Part shown: piece by piece, positions 25,351 through 34,133 of the stretch | Layout: each line of letters begins with the position of its first letter | How positions within the stretch are numbered: position 1 is the first letter of the stretch | Origin: Candidatus Woesearchaeota archaeon | GTDB taxonomy: Archaea; Nanobdellota; Nanobdellia; Woesearchaeales; GW2011-AR9 | Reading direction: 5' to 3' | DNA length: 64,000 bases | NCBI GenBank assembly: GCA_945861715.1 | Contig: CAMAVK010000001.1 | Span: forward strand, 186,001-250,000 | Translations under genes and position numbers: made by a program | Notes under the pieces: generated by a model | Seen by the model: the letters and a program-made list of their open reading frames with translations, nothing else | What the model was told of the DNA's origin: nothing | Databases searched by the model: none

Positions 25351-27240
25351 CTAAATAGGGAGTCTTTTCCTAAAATATTCACTCAACTGCACATCACAGC
25401 AATAAACATAACATCCTTTCAATCCCCTTGTCATCAATGTTCTATAAGTATTTCGAATTATTCGATCAGCTATCTTCTGAGCTTCGGAAGGATTGTTCTT
25501 CGCCAATTGTTTAATACCTTTCAAAGATTGATCGGTGGTAGCTCGCTTTGTGAAATCAGATATAATTTTTCCATTCTCAAATCGTAAGTCTTCTCCAACG
25601 ATGACCCCCACATAGTCAAATTCTAAGCCTTGACAAGTATGGATACATCCTGCCTCCTTTATTGAATCTTTATCAATTGCCCAAGTTTTACTATCACCTA
25701 AATTCCAACTCATCCGAAAACTCTCTCCTATTTGTATGTTAAATAAATATGGATTATTTTTACTGTCCTTTGGCCAATTCCAACAATAACCTGCAACAAT
25801 TCTCGATTTATTATTAATTTTATTTTTTAATTCAATTGCCTGACGCATTTCTGAAGGATCATTAAATATCTTAAACTCATAATCCATAGAAAAACCATCA
25901 TCATTCGCTGTTTCTCGGATACCCAACAGATCATCTAACCATGAAAGATATCCATCCGATCCATTACATCTAAACTGTGACTCTAATTGATAATAAGAAA
26001 TATCGGCCCCCAATTCTTTTGCAAATCGTTCTATTTGCTCTTTACTCCCTATATCAAAGATATCCACTTTTTGATTTTCATCAATGAAGAACATACAACA
26101 TTTAGCAGTATGTATAATTTCTTTGATTTGATTTTCTCCTTTGTTACGATAAAGCCCTGATTTTTCATTTAAACGATGAGCTTCATCTACTATGAGCACA
26201 TTAATTGAACTTTCTTTGCATCCTTCAAATGTACCGGACCCTCGAAACAAATGGTCAATCTCAGGTGCCCGCATAGATCCTTTCAATTTCGCTGCGTAAA
26301 CATAACGAGGAGCTGAATTCTTTGAAATATATTGTGTTACAATCCCCTTTTGGAGAAGTTGGGCTAACAATTGGATAGCTACAACTGTTTTTCCTGTACC
26401 TGGTCCACCCTCAATGATCATAACACTTTTTTTAGGTTGTTGAATAGAATGCAGAGCTAAATTGAGAGCATTCTCAAATACTATTTTTTGACTGTCAATC
26501 ATCACAAATTCAGTGTTTCCCTGCATTAATGTAGAAATGGATTCCTGTAATGACTTTGAAGGACGAATTTTTCCATCACTCAATTCATAGAGATTTTTTT
26601 TCTGATCTCCTTTTATAATATGCTTCTCAATAAATTCGCGTAACTTGTCTGATTCACCTTTGAGAAAAAGAGGTGCTGCATTAACATAATATGCATAGAG
26701 TTTATTATCTATTTCATCTTTATATTTCTGTTCATAATTATGAAGGTAGGCACATGGGTTAACTAATATTTTTTCTTCTTGAATACTCTCATTAAAATTT
26801 TTTAATAATTGGAAATAAGACCATGCTTGATAGGAAGGATGTAAACTCTCGCAAGTTCTTCCAGCAATTCTAGTTAAAACCAACCCATCTTTACCTTCTA
26901 TCTTTGAAGTAGTGTCGCCGGACCATTGTTTTAGCTCAATAACGATCACAACCCCTCGGTTATCTTCACCATATCCTGAAACCACGAAATCAATTCGCTT
27001 CGAAGATAATGGAATCTTAAACTCAATAGCTATTCCTACATCAGAGGGGATCGTATCAGAGAGCAATACTTTGTACATCTGTTGCAATGAATTTTGCCAA
27101 GACCAAAGTTCCCCTTTACTCCCCATGCCCACATTAAGAAATGGTTTGGGAGTGTTGATTTTATCTATAAGAACATCATTTACAAAGTCTTTGAGAAATT
27201 CTTCCTTTGTAGCTTCGTATATTAACATGTTTTCATTCAT
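25351..27240 (-). CDS. DUF2075-type helicase/ATPase fused to a nuclease-like domain
   Basis: The 629-residue protein combines a restriction-like PD-(D/E)XK region at the N-terminus (RIDFVVSGYGE with D84, then VVIVIELKQWS with E102 and K104) and a superfamily 1-like ATPase of the DUF2075 group. Walker A is GGPGTGKT (278-285) and Walker B is IVDEAH (350-355). A late motif, GCIHTCQGLEFDYVGVIVG, matches helicase motif V/VI-type segments. Such proteins are found in defence-rich regions and probably act on foreign nucleic acid. It follows the DUF2779 gene by 77 bases on the same strand. A TATA-like GTATAAAT before it suggests it can also be expressed separately. Confidence 0.85.
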   Translation of the reverse strand: MNENMLIYEATKEEFLKDFVNDVLIDKINTPKPFLNVGMGSKGELWSWQNSLQQMYKVLLSDTIPSDVGIAIEFKIPLSSKRIDFVVSGYGEDNRGVVIVIELKQWSGDTTSKIEGKDGLVLTRIAGRTCESLHPSYQAWSYFQLLKNFNESIQEEKILVNPCAYLHNYEQKYKDEIDNKLYAYYVNAAPLFLKGESDKLREFIEKHIIKGDQKKNLYELSDGKIRPSKSLQESISTLMQGNTEFVMIDSQKIVFENALNLALHSIQQPKKSVMIIEGGPGTGKTVVAIQLLAQLLQKGIVTQYISKNSAPRYVYAAKLKGSMRAPEIDHLFRGSGTFEGCKESSINVLIVDEAHRLNEKSGLYRNKGENQIKEIIHTAKCCMFFIDENQKVDIFDIGSKEQIERFAKELGADISYYQLESQFRCNGSDGYLSWLDDLLGIRETANDDGFSMDYEFKIFNDPSEMRQAIELKNKINNKSRIVAGYCWNWPKDSKNNPYLFNIQIGESFRMSWNLGDSKTWAIDKDSIKEAGCIHTCQGLEFDYVGVIVGEDLRFENGKIISDFTKRATTDQSLKGIKQLAKNNPSEAQKIADRIIRNTYRTLMTRGLKGCYVYCCDVQLSEYFRKRLPI

Positions 27241-27317
27241 TCCTCTTAGTTATTATTTATACTCAATCTCCATCCTTGCTCTGGCGTAATCAATTTCAAC
27301 ACTTCCTATCCTCACTC

Positions 27318-28790
27318 TTAATCTTTTCCCTTTCCAACCAGCTTCTCCAATTCTTTCACAATCCACACCATTCCTTCGGTATCCAATCCGCAATACGCAA
27401 GTAAATCCCGCCGAATCCGAGCCTTCTCATCAAAACCCAAGTTCCCAAAAGCCATCTTGCAATACGAAACCGATGCCAACCCACCATTATTAATATCCAG
27501 ATTCTTGTAACCTTTCCCAGTCAATGCAGGCAACACCGCTTTGATAGAACAACTTCCTCGTTGTGTTGGATTATAATAATCAAAGTTCTTGAATGGCACA
27601 ATCAAATCAACGATACGAACAACAATCTCTTCAACCCACCCAGCATACGCAGGAAATGCAGTAGCCAACTCTCGCAACCGAGCAATCTCAAACGATTGAT
27701 TAAACACAATAATAGTCCCCGTGGGTAAAATAGCATCCTTCAACGCCAGAAGAAATTTCTCTCGTGGATCATCCGCAGAATCATGTAAGAAGTAGGAATG
27801 TTTCAATGTCATCGCATCATCAATATGCACACTGAATTGAAATGGAATTTGCTGATACGGTTTCGTACCGGAGTACATCGGAACCGCAGTTTGAAATGTC
27901 TCAAAGTCAAGATAATGAACAGGATATTTCAACTCACCCAAAAACTTCCCTAACCCAACAGAGTTCACATGCACAGTACCAGACACCGCACATTTCTTCT
28001 GAATGAGTTGTTTGTCAGTTAGCTTAAATGGAGAAGGAATATCTTGAATACGCACAACTTCAGCTTGAAACAACTCAAGAGATTTCTTGCCACCATAATA
28101 CAACTCGAACACATGACTTTCAGGTAAAAAATTCCAGCAGTCTTCAGATTTGCACTCAAGACCATTGTGACAACCATTACCAATATGTACTTGAGGTGGA
28201 GATGACGAATTAACAATCTCCATCATTTCAAAAATCAAGTCAGGCAAACTAGCAACAAGCTCATTAACTTGAGTTGTTACATCTGTCTGCTTCAAGAGCT
28301 GTGAGACATCAAGTTCCCCATTCAAAATATACTCTTTATTAATATGTAAAACAGCACAGTTACGAATCTTTAACCCGAATTGAGTATACACATACTTCTG
28401 AAATGATAGATCGTGTAGATGATCTTCTTTAACTTCTGTTGACCCCTTCACTTCAATAACATCCCATTCATCAACACCAACTGGAACCAATATGTCAGCA
28501 CGTGCAAATAACTCACCAATCATAATCCCTGCTTCAAAAAGAACCTGACGTAATAACAAACACTCTTTGGTCTTCTGCAAATTCAAAGAAAAATCTGTAG
28601 ACTCATCTGGCAAATCAATTCCACCAGGATACAACTTCTTTGCTAATTTACCTATTTCTTTTCCTTGATCAATAATATACTGCGTGGCAGCATCATTTTC
28701 AGGAATTTTATCCAACTCATGAAACATCATCCATAAATAACGCGGACAGGAAAGACCGACAATGTATTTTGACTTTGTGAGTAATGGCAT
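27318..28790 (-). CDS. DUF2779 protein: Cas4-like nuclease fused to DEDD exonuclease domain
   Basis: The 490-residue protein appears to join two nuclease modules. The first half has Cas4/AddB-like features: a cysteine at 15 (GLSCPRYLW), D99, EVK at 113-115, a QxxxY motif (QKYVY, 131-135) and three more cysteines at 207, 213 and 218, which together could hold a 4Fe-4S cluster. The second half has an RNase H-fold exonuclease pattern: LDFETF (D295, E297), VFNQSFE (N364), RIVDL (D395) and CGLDTEGM (D470). CTTTTTAATGG 26 bases upstream gives a leaderless start. The gene precedes the helicase-nuclease gene. Confidence 0.85.
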   Translation of the reverse strand: MPLLTKSKYIVGLSCPRYLWMMFHELDKIPENDAATQYIIDQGKEIGKLAKKLYPGGIDLPDESTDFSLNLQKTKECLLLRQVLFEAGIMIGELFARADILVPVGVDEWDVIEVKGSTEVKEDHLHDLSFQKYVYTQFGLKIRNCAVLHINKEYILNGELDVSQLLKQTDVTTQVNELVASLPDLIFEMMEIVNSSSPPQVHIGNGCHNGLECKSEDCWNFLPESHVFELYYGGKKSLELFQAEVVRIQDIPSPFKLTDKQLIQKKCAVSGTVHVNSVGLGKFLGELKYPVHYLDFETFQTAVPMYSGTKPYQQIPFQFSVHIDDAMTLKHSYFLHDSADDPREKFLLALKDAILPTGTIIVFNQSFEIARLRELATAFPAYAGWVEEIVVRIVDLIVPFKNFDYYNPTQRGSCSIKAVLPALTGKGYKNLDINNGGLASVSYCKMAFGNLGFDEKARIRRDLLAYCGLDTEGMVWIVKELEKLVGKGKD

Positions 28791-29043
28791 TTAATGTAAC
28801 TATTGCCTTCGCCATTAAAAAGTATTTGTTAGAAAAAATCTAAGAGGGAAATCTCGCATTTTTTTCACCCTGCAACTCCATCCCTTCTCTTGAAATTACC
28901 TTATGGTAAATCCTATGCTTTTTTCTTTAACCGAGGCCACATATCTAATAGATTCTCTTTAAAAAATAGATAATTCAACAAGAAAATAATCTTCTAATCA
29001 ACAAATTCAAACTAAAAAAATCAAAAAAGAATTATGACCTAGC

Positions 29044-29205
29044 TTATTTCTTTCTCTTAGGTCTGAGTTTTCTGCCTTTACAACTTCGGCATTTAATCTT
29101 ACCTTGGGATACCTTCAAACTTTGTGCTCGAATTTTTGATTTACATCCTCGACAAACGAAAACGCCTTTCAAAATTCGTGCGGTTGCTTCTTCAAATTTT
29201 ACCAT
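29044..29205 (-). CDS. rpl40e: Ribosomal protein eL40
   Basis: This 53-residue protein is the archaeal large-subunit protein eL40. It has a zinc ribbon with CRGC (residues 18-21) and CRSC (39-42), followed by the basic tail KGRKLRPKRKK. The length and pattern match the archaeal family closely. An AGGTG site precedes the ATG. It is the last gene of a three-gene operon after the histone and aIF5A, with 30 bases between it and aIF5A. Confidence 0.95.
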   Translation of the reverse strand: MVKFEEATARILKGVFVCRGCKSKIRAQSLKVSQGKIKCRSCKGRKLRPKRKK

Positions 29206-29235
29206 AGTGAGCACCTATAATTATATTTTTAATAT

Positions 29236-29631
29236 TTATGCCTTAATCTGCTTCATGATCATCATACCAACCATAGTCCAGTACAAAATCTCAACACCTT
29301 CATGAACATCAGCTTGAAGTTCTTCAGGAATATCCATCTCAAAGGTTTCAAAAGACTCTGAATCCATAACACTAGCCTTAGTGCCTGAAACAGACAACAC
29401 TTGAGCGGACTTCTTCTCAATAATAGGAACTTCAACTCTATCGTGACCAGGCATAACCACGTTTCGTTTCTTCCCATCAATAAGACCAACCGCCATCAAA
29501 TTAACCTTAGCGTGACCATGTTTACCAGGTCGTGATGTAGCCGTATCCGTAATCTTACACGGCGCATTATCAATAATAATAGTATCTCCCTTGTGGAGTG
29601 TACCGACACTTACGAGCTTTCTCTCATCCAT
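29236..29631 (-). CDS. eif5A: Translation initiation factor aIF5A
   Basis: The 131-residue protein is the archaeal IF5A, which helps ribosomes through difficult peptide bonds such as polyproline. The N-terminal SH3-like domain carries the hypusine loop SRPGKHGHAK, where the modified lysine is K38, and the C-terminal OB fold ends VGMMIMKQIKA. An AGGTG site lies about 8 bases upstream, located just after the histone stop codon, so the gene is co-transcribed with the histone. Confidence 0.95.
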   Translation of the reverse strand: MDERKLVSVGTLHKGDTIIIDNAPCKITDTATSRPGKHGHAKVNLMAVGLIDGKKRNVVMPGHDRVEVPIIEKKSAQVLSVSGTKASVMDSESFETFEMDIPEELQADVHEGVEILYWTMVGMMIMKQIKA

Positions 29632-29641
29632 ATGATTACAC

Positions 29642-29854
29642 CTACTTACTTGTTGCTAAAGCAATATCCTTCTCAGTCACCGTCTTGCGACCTGCGTGTT
29701 CTGCGAACTTCTTTGCTTCCATTGCAATCTCGATACCTTTCTGCTCAAGCACAGCAGCCAGTGCTTCCTTTGCGTCATCAGAAACACGAACCACACCTAC
29801 CTGTCGCATAATCTTATCCATTGCATTATAGGACAAGAACGATTTGCTAGCCAT
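29642..29854 (-). CDS. Archaeal histone
   Basis: The protein has 70 residues and one histone fold: helix 1 (NAMDKIMRQV), helix 2 (VSDDAKEALAAVLEQKGIEIAMEAKKFAEHAG) and the closing helix after the RKTVTEKDIALA motif, which is diagnostic of archaeal histones. It would wrap DNA as dimers or longer hypernucleosomes. I use the ATG at 29854 because CCTTTAAA lies 27 bases upstream, suggesting a leaderless message. It heads the operon with aIF5A and eL40. Confidence 0.93.
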   Translation of the reverse strand: MASKSFLSYNAMDKIMRQVGVVRVSDDAKEALAAVLEQKGIEIAMEAKKFAEHAGRKTVTEKDIALATSK

Positions 29855-29893
29855 ACAACCCAAAAATGAGCTTTCTTTTTTAAAGGTATCGAA

Positions 29894-30115
29894 ATATTAG
29901 TTGATTGTCCAGTGTGTTATATCTATTCTATCAACTAATATTAGAAAGAGACATCTTCCACCTCTCTTTCTTTATATTAGTTGATTTTATAGTGGGTTAT
30001 ATCTATTTCATCAACTAATATTAGAAAGAGACATCCTCCACCTCTCTTTCTTTATATTAGTTTATTTTATAGTGTGTTATATCTATTCTCTCAACTAAAT
30101 TTGAAAGACAAGCCT
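29894..30115. repeat. Three tandem 80-bp repeats with internal dyads
   Basis: Units begin at 29894, 29974 and 30054, an exact 80-base period; the third is degenerate at its end. Each unit holds a dyad, ATATTAGTTGAT with ATCAACTAATAT, around a conserved GTTATATCTATT core. Units 1 and 2 also hold AGAAAGAG/CTCTTTCT flanking a C-rich loop. The array fills the 331-base gap between the leftward histone operon and the rightward gene at 30195. No gene is present. Roles as a protein-binding array, origin or partition-type site, or regulatory element are possible. Confidence 0.85.
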
Positions 30116-30194
30116 CCCGTCTCAAATAAACGGCAGCATAAAACCTCCTCTCAACCACCATAATACTTTTAACCAGATTTCTCCTATTTCCATC

Positions 30195-30623
30195 ATGGCA
30201 GACCTATATGAAATACTAAGCAGGAATGAGACAACAAAATCGAGAGCGCAACCATCAATTATACCACTTCGAGATGTAAGTCTTCTCAACGATTTTTACG
30301 CACAATTAAACATCTATAACGATAGTGAAGTGATGTTTCCTCGTGAAAAGCGAGTTATCGGAATCATCGGAGTCAATCGGGCCCAATCGGGCATATACGA
30401 ATTAGAAATAACGAATGCTCACGTAAGGGGTAAAACCCTTGCGCTTACACTCATTGATCAAATTCCTGAAGGATTCAAAGGTGGAAGTATGCTCTCAGTT
30501 GCTGGAAGCCCCGTACTTGTAGCAAGCATCCCATACAACATCCTAAGAATACATGCCACATATACTCCCACCAGTGGTCGCGGCCAAGAATTCCAAGAAA
30601 TGAAGCTCAATACAACATTTTAA
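30195..30623 (+). CDS. Unknown protein
   Basis: The 142-residue protein has no recognised family. It appears soluble and beta-rich in its second half (IGIIGVNRAQSGIYELEITNAHVRGKTLALTLIDQI). A TATA-like CTTTTAAC lies about 25 bases upstream of the ATG, so the start looks leaderless. It is the first rightward gene after the 80-bp repeat array. Confidence 0.65.
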   Translation: MADLYEILSRNETTKSRAQPSIIPLRDVSLLNDFYAQLNIYNDSEVMFPREKRVIGIIGVNRAQSGIYELEITNAHVRGKTLALTLIDQIPEGFKGGSMLSVAGSPVLVASIPYNILRIHATYTPTSGRGQEFQEMKLNTTF

Positions 30624-30724
30624 TTTTTTTATTTTTATTTAAGTTCTCTTTAGTTTTCAACGTGTTTATCTCAGAAAAACAACGAAGTGTTCTCAGAATA
30701 CCAACAACCACCACAAAAATACAT

Positions 30725-31555
30725 TCAAAAAAATTTCCACCAACTTCCCTTCTTCTTCCCATTTTTAACCGTTCGAACATACCTCTCAATCTCCTTCTCA
30801 AGCATTTCAAAACGAGGAAACTTTCGCTCATCAGCACGAAATGCTGCACTATGACTCACATCCCGCACTCCCCGGACATGAAATTTATGCACGATATGTA
30901 ACATCTCATGGTACATAATAAAATCAAGCATCTCAGCCGGTGCCGAGCAAAACGCCGTTGACATCACAATTGTATGACTCTGAAAATTATAGTGCGCCAA
31001 TCGTCGAGTCGACTCCTGCCCCCACTTCAAATTCGGGCACTCCAACCCACCTTCAAAAAACAAAATATTATTGCGATCAAACGATGCCTTCAACACCACA
31101 TCCTGTTCCTCAACCACTGCAAACGACGAAATTGTCTTCACAAAATTCTTGTATAACAAAACAGAAGGAGTCATCTCAACTCTGCGATACACTTTGCGAA
31201 GCAAATGCTCAATAAGTCCTAGTTTAATCGAGTCATCAATATCTCTCCATTCCTCATGCATCCCAATTTCAATCCCGCGACCACCCACTCTGATATTCGC
31301 ATTGAATCGTGTAAACCGTCGATTATACACAAGAGATGTCAAAGGAATATCCTTGCGAGGAAAAATAGCACGAAACGCAACCGCAATGAGATCATGAGTA
31401 GATTCAGCCTTTTCACCAATATCTTTCTCAACAGAATTAATTTCTTTATCTTGCAAAATCTCAGCATCCACTTCCTCAACAAATTCAAAATCTAACAGCG
31501 ATGTCGCAACTTCTCCACGTCCATTTCGTAACATTGAATTATTGGCATGTACCAC
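30725..31555 (-). CDS. SprT-like zinc metalloprotease
   Basis: The protein of up to 276 residues has an HExxH zinc site in IMYHEMLHIVHKFH, followed by SHSAAFRADERKFPRFEMLEKEIERYV, the pattern of SprT/YgjP-type metalloproteases. The N-terminal part is a strand-rich region (YNRRFTRFNANIRVGGRGIEIGMHEEW). Relatives such as Spartan degrade DNA-protein crosslinks, but the role of the archaeal forms is unclear. The first codon in the long reading is a GTG that fits the TATA spacing; an ATG at 31534 is an alternative. It diverges from the patatin gene. Confidence 0.8.
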   Translation of the reverse strand: MVHANNSMLRNGRGEVATSLLDFEFVEEVDAEILQDKEINSVEKDIGEKAESTHDLIAVAFRAIFPRKDIPLTSLVYNRRFTRFNANIRVGGRGIEIGMHEEWRDIDDSIKLGLIEHLLRKVYRRVEMTPSVLLYKNFVKTISSFAVVEEQDVVLKASFDRNNILFFEGGLECPNLKWGQESTRRLAHYNFQSHTIVMSTAFCSAPAEMLDFIMYHEMLHIVHKFHVRGVRDVSHSAAFRADERKFPRFEMLEKEIERYVRTVKNGKKKGSWWKFF

Positions 31556-31681
31556 ATTTACTCAAACTCACACCAAGTTATAAACGCTGCTCATGATTTT
31601 ATCACAAAAATACACAGTAAAAGAATCAACTACATATATCTATACTCTAAAACTATATCTTTGAGAATTCTCCTTCCTCCT

Positions 31682-32539
31682 ATGGAGCTCACACATCCAA
31701 ATCTTGGAATCGTAGCCCCTGGTGGTGGCCTTCGCGGCGCGTTTGTCTGCGGCGCACTTGAAGCATTAATTGACCAATACAACCTCACCGCCCCCAAAGC
31801 CGTTCTTGGTTGTTCAGGCTCTGCTGCTCCGTTTGCCTATTATGCAGCAAACCAAAGCGAAGTCGGATACGAGGCATACAAGTATCTCTGTCTTAATAAA
31901 CTAATTGACCTAAAGCGCATCTTCACAAATAATAAAATTAAATTCTCAAATCTATTCAATTTCACCCTTCTAAGACAAACATTTGCGCAAGAATACCCAA
32001 TAAACATCCAAAACATCATTCAAAATCCAACCACACTTCACATCGCATTAACTGAGTACGAAACTGGAAAACCAATCTACCTCTCAAATTGGACTAACGC
32101 TCCGCTTGTAGACGCCCTGCTCGCTTCCAAATCAATCCCGGTTGTAAACGACGGAAAAATAAAAGTCAACGATACATACTTTACTGATGGCGAACTTGCC
32201 TGTCCACTTGACAAAAACATCGCATACCTCAAATCTCTTGGTATCCAAAAAATCCTCGTTCTCGATTGCGGCTCAAAATTAACCTTTGCACGACGACTCC
32301 TCCTCAAAGTCCATTCACATAGAGATAGAATCCCCCGGTTACTCGGAAACACCATCAGAGAATATTGTGACTCAACCCTCCAATTCTACGATGAGCCAGA
32401 CGTCTTCTACATCAACCCAATGAAGCCACTCCCTGCAGGAACATTTTCAACATCATGGGACAAAGTAAGATCCACAATGGACATCGGCTCAGATTCAATC
32501 ATCTGCAATCCATATCTCAAAGAATTCTTAAACAAATAA
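31682..32539 (+). CDS. Patatin-like phospholipase family protein
   Basis: The 285-residue protein has the patatin hydrolase signature. The oxyanion segment is APGGGLRGAFVCGALEAL, the nucleophile elbow GCSGSAAPFA carries the catalytic serine, and the dyad aspartate is in YFTDGELACPL. These enzymes hydrolyse acyl esters, which is notable because archaeal membranes are ether-linked; the substrate could be host-derived or dietary lipid (inference). I start at 31682 because CTATATC lies about 27 bases upstream and family similarity begins there; a longer reading lacks support. Confidence 0.88.
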   Translation: MELTHPNLGIVAPGGGLRGAFVCGALEALIDQYNLTAPKAVLGCSGSAAPFAYYAANQSEVGYEAYKYLCLNKLIDLKRIFTNNKIKFSNLFNFTLLRQTFAQEYPINIQNIIQNPTTLHIALTEYETGKPIYLSNWTNAPLVDALLASKSIPVVNDGKIKVNDTYFTDGELACPLDKNIAYLKSLGIQKILVLDCGSKLTFARRLLLKVHSHRDRIPRLLGNTIREYCDSTLQFYDEPDVFYINPMKPLPAGTFSTSWDKVRSTMDIGSDSIICNPYLKEFLNK

Positions 32540-32588
32540 ACAAGTAAAAAAAATAAACAAAACAACACCAAAATAAATTCCCCAAAAA

Positions 32589-33179
32589 CTACTTCTCACC
32601 CAACATCACTCGCACATGCGCAGGCAACGATGCAACCATTCGTCCACGTAGCAAGGTAGTAAATGGATGATGAAGATGATCTGGAATTCTCTCATCCGCC
32701 ATTTGACCCCAAATATGTGTATCATAAAACCGAAGTCCATGGTGATCTTGCCAACTTCCCCACACCGGACGCAGTGGATAAGGTCCTTCTTCAATATATG
32801 AAATTATTCCCTTCAGATTCGACTCCACTCGCCAATCTATACCATACCCTCTGTCCTCTTTACTCGAATGACATGGCCCTCCACCAGAACGCATCTCACC
32901 AAACCCGCGAATAAAAGTATCAAAGACCTCGCCATCAACGAGCGAATGAATTGGTTGTGGTAGTTCTATCTCACAATGCAGATTTGCCTTATTGATCTGT
33001 TTTGAAAAACTATCAGCCTCAACCACTAATCCTTTTGATGGCAGTACCCACACACCATAGTTATCTCGTTTGCGACCATCCTCTCTGTCCCTGCGTGATA
33101 GCGGAATCTGATAACCTAGCACTTTCTCAAACTGCAACGCATCCAAATCCTTTCCTAATTTCTTCCAAGTATAATCCAT
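32589..33179 (-). CDS. Unknown protein
   Basis: The 196-residue protein is soluble and unrecognised. It has many His and Trp residues in its C-terminal half (WGSWQDHHGLRFYDTHIWGQM, then DHLHHPF), which could bind metal. It lies 15 bases downstream of another unknown gene on the same strand, so the two probably form an operon. Confidence 0.6.
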   Translation of the reverse strand: MDYTWKKLGKDLDALQFEKVLGYQIPLSRRDREDGRKRDNYGVWVLPSKGLVVEADSFSKQINKANLHCEIELPQPIHSLVDGEVFDTFIRGFGEMRSGGGPCHSSKEDRGYGIDWRVESNLKGIISYIEEGPYPLRPVWGSWQDHHGLRFYDTHIWGQMADERIPDHLHHPFTTLLRGRMVASLPAHVRVMLGEK

Positions 33180-33194
33180 AGTACAAATCCCCTA

Positions 33195-34079
33195 TTAAAC
33201 CGTGCGCGGTTCATTTACACGATTCAGCATGTTTCGTCTTCCATATCCTATTCCAGCTACTCTCCAATTTGTTGCAATTGATGCATCCTTATCCGACGTT
33301 ACACTCAACACAACATCTGGCATTTCAGCACCCACTCTAAATTCTCGCGAATTAAAATCATCCATCTTCAATTGTGCTGCTGGAACAGTCTGCACTGTAT
33401 ACTCGGCACTATGTGGTTCCAATACCAATGCACCAAGGCCATCCGCCGAAGGCAATTCACGAATAAAATATCGTGCGTCTTGAAATCGAACAACTGCTCC
33501 TGGTGTTGGAACGTCAGTAAACATGCGACCAACTAAACCCTTAAACGCATCATCATTATACAATTGAAAAGAGCCGGTTCCTACATTTGTTTGCATTGCA
33601 TACTTACGAAGTGTCCAAAACTCACTCTCCTTCACTTCCTTAATAATCTCTTCAACACGTGGTCTATTGGTGTCATCAATGTGAATATCATGTGAAGCAT
33701 CGAGAGAATCAAACCAACTTGTATCCGGTCCATCTAAACCAGATTTACGTTTTCGTGCAGGAAGACGTTTAGAAGATAAATATCGAATGGTATGCCCTCT
33801 CCCCCCTTCCCCCGCACTTCGTAAAAACCTATTTCCATCGTACGTAAACATACCACCCGCTTTAACCACCAGCATGGTATTTCGCTGAGCATGAAAATCA
33901 AAATATCCCTTATACAAGCCACCATGAGTAGGATATCCTTCCCAACCAATACATACCGCACCAAACGCAGTACCATTATAATCTCCACCAACAGCCTTAC
34001 TAATAAAGCGATGAAAGTTAACAGTAGAATTATCAAGGAGTTGTTCTAATTGAGTAATATGTTCTTCATGAGTTGCCAT
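33195..34079 (-). CDS. Unknown protein
   Basis: The 294-residue protein is not recognised. The N-terminal half includes FHRFISKAVGGDYNGTAF and YKGYFDFHAQRNTMLVVKAGG; the C-terminal half is strand-rich and ends in GRRNMLNRVNEPRTV. No signal peptide or membrane helix is seen. It is upstream of and close to the gene at 32589, and probably co-transcribed with it. Confidence 0.6.
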   Translation of the reverse strand: MATHEEHITQLEQLLDNSTVNFHRFISKAVGGDYNGTAFGAVCIGWEGYPTHGGLYKGYFDFHAQRNTMLVVKAGGMFTYDGNRFLRSAGEGGRGHTIRYLSSKRLPARKRKSGLDGPDTSWFDSLDASHDIHIDDTNRPRVEEIIKEVKESEFWTLRKYAMQTNVGTGSFQLYNDDAFKGLVGRMFTDVPTPGAVVRFQDARYFIRELPSADGLGALVLEPHSAEYTVQTVPAAQLKMDDFNSREFRVGAEMPDVVLSVTSDKDASIATNWRVAGIGYGRRNMLNRVNEPRTV

Positions 34080-34133
34080 TCAACAATAAGAACACATCCA
34101 CTTTAAAAAACATCACACAAAAAACAAAAATCA

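Noticed and set aside
28791-29043. Possible small gene between the DUF2779 gene and eL40
   Set aside because: No frame with a start, ribosome site and recognisable product was seen; the region is AT-rich with only weak dyads.
29894-30115. The 80-bp repeats as a CRISPR array
   Set aside because: The repeat fills the whole period, so there are no distinct spacers, and no Cas genes are present.
31547-31681. A 45-residue N-terminal extension of the patatin-like protein
   Set aside because: It overlaps the divergent promoter and has no ribosome site; the TATA-like element places the start at 31682.
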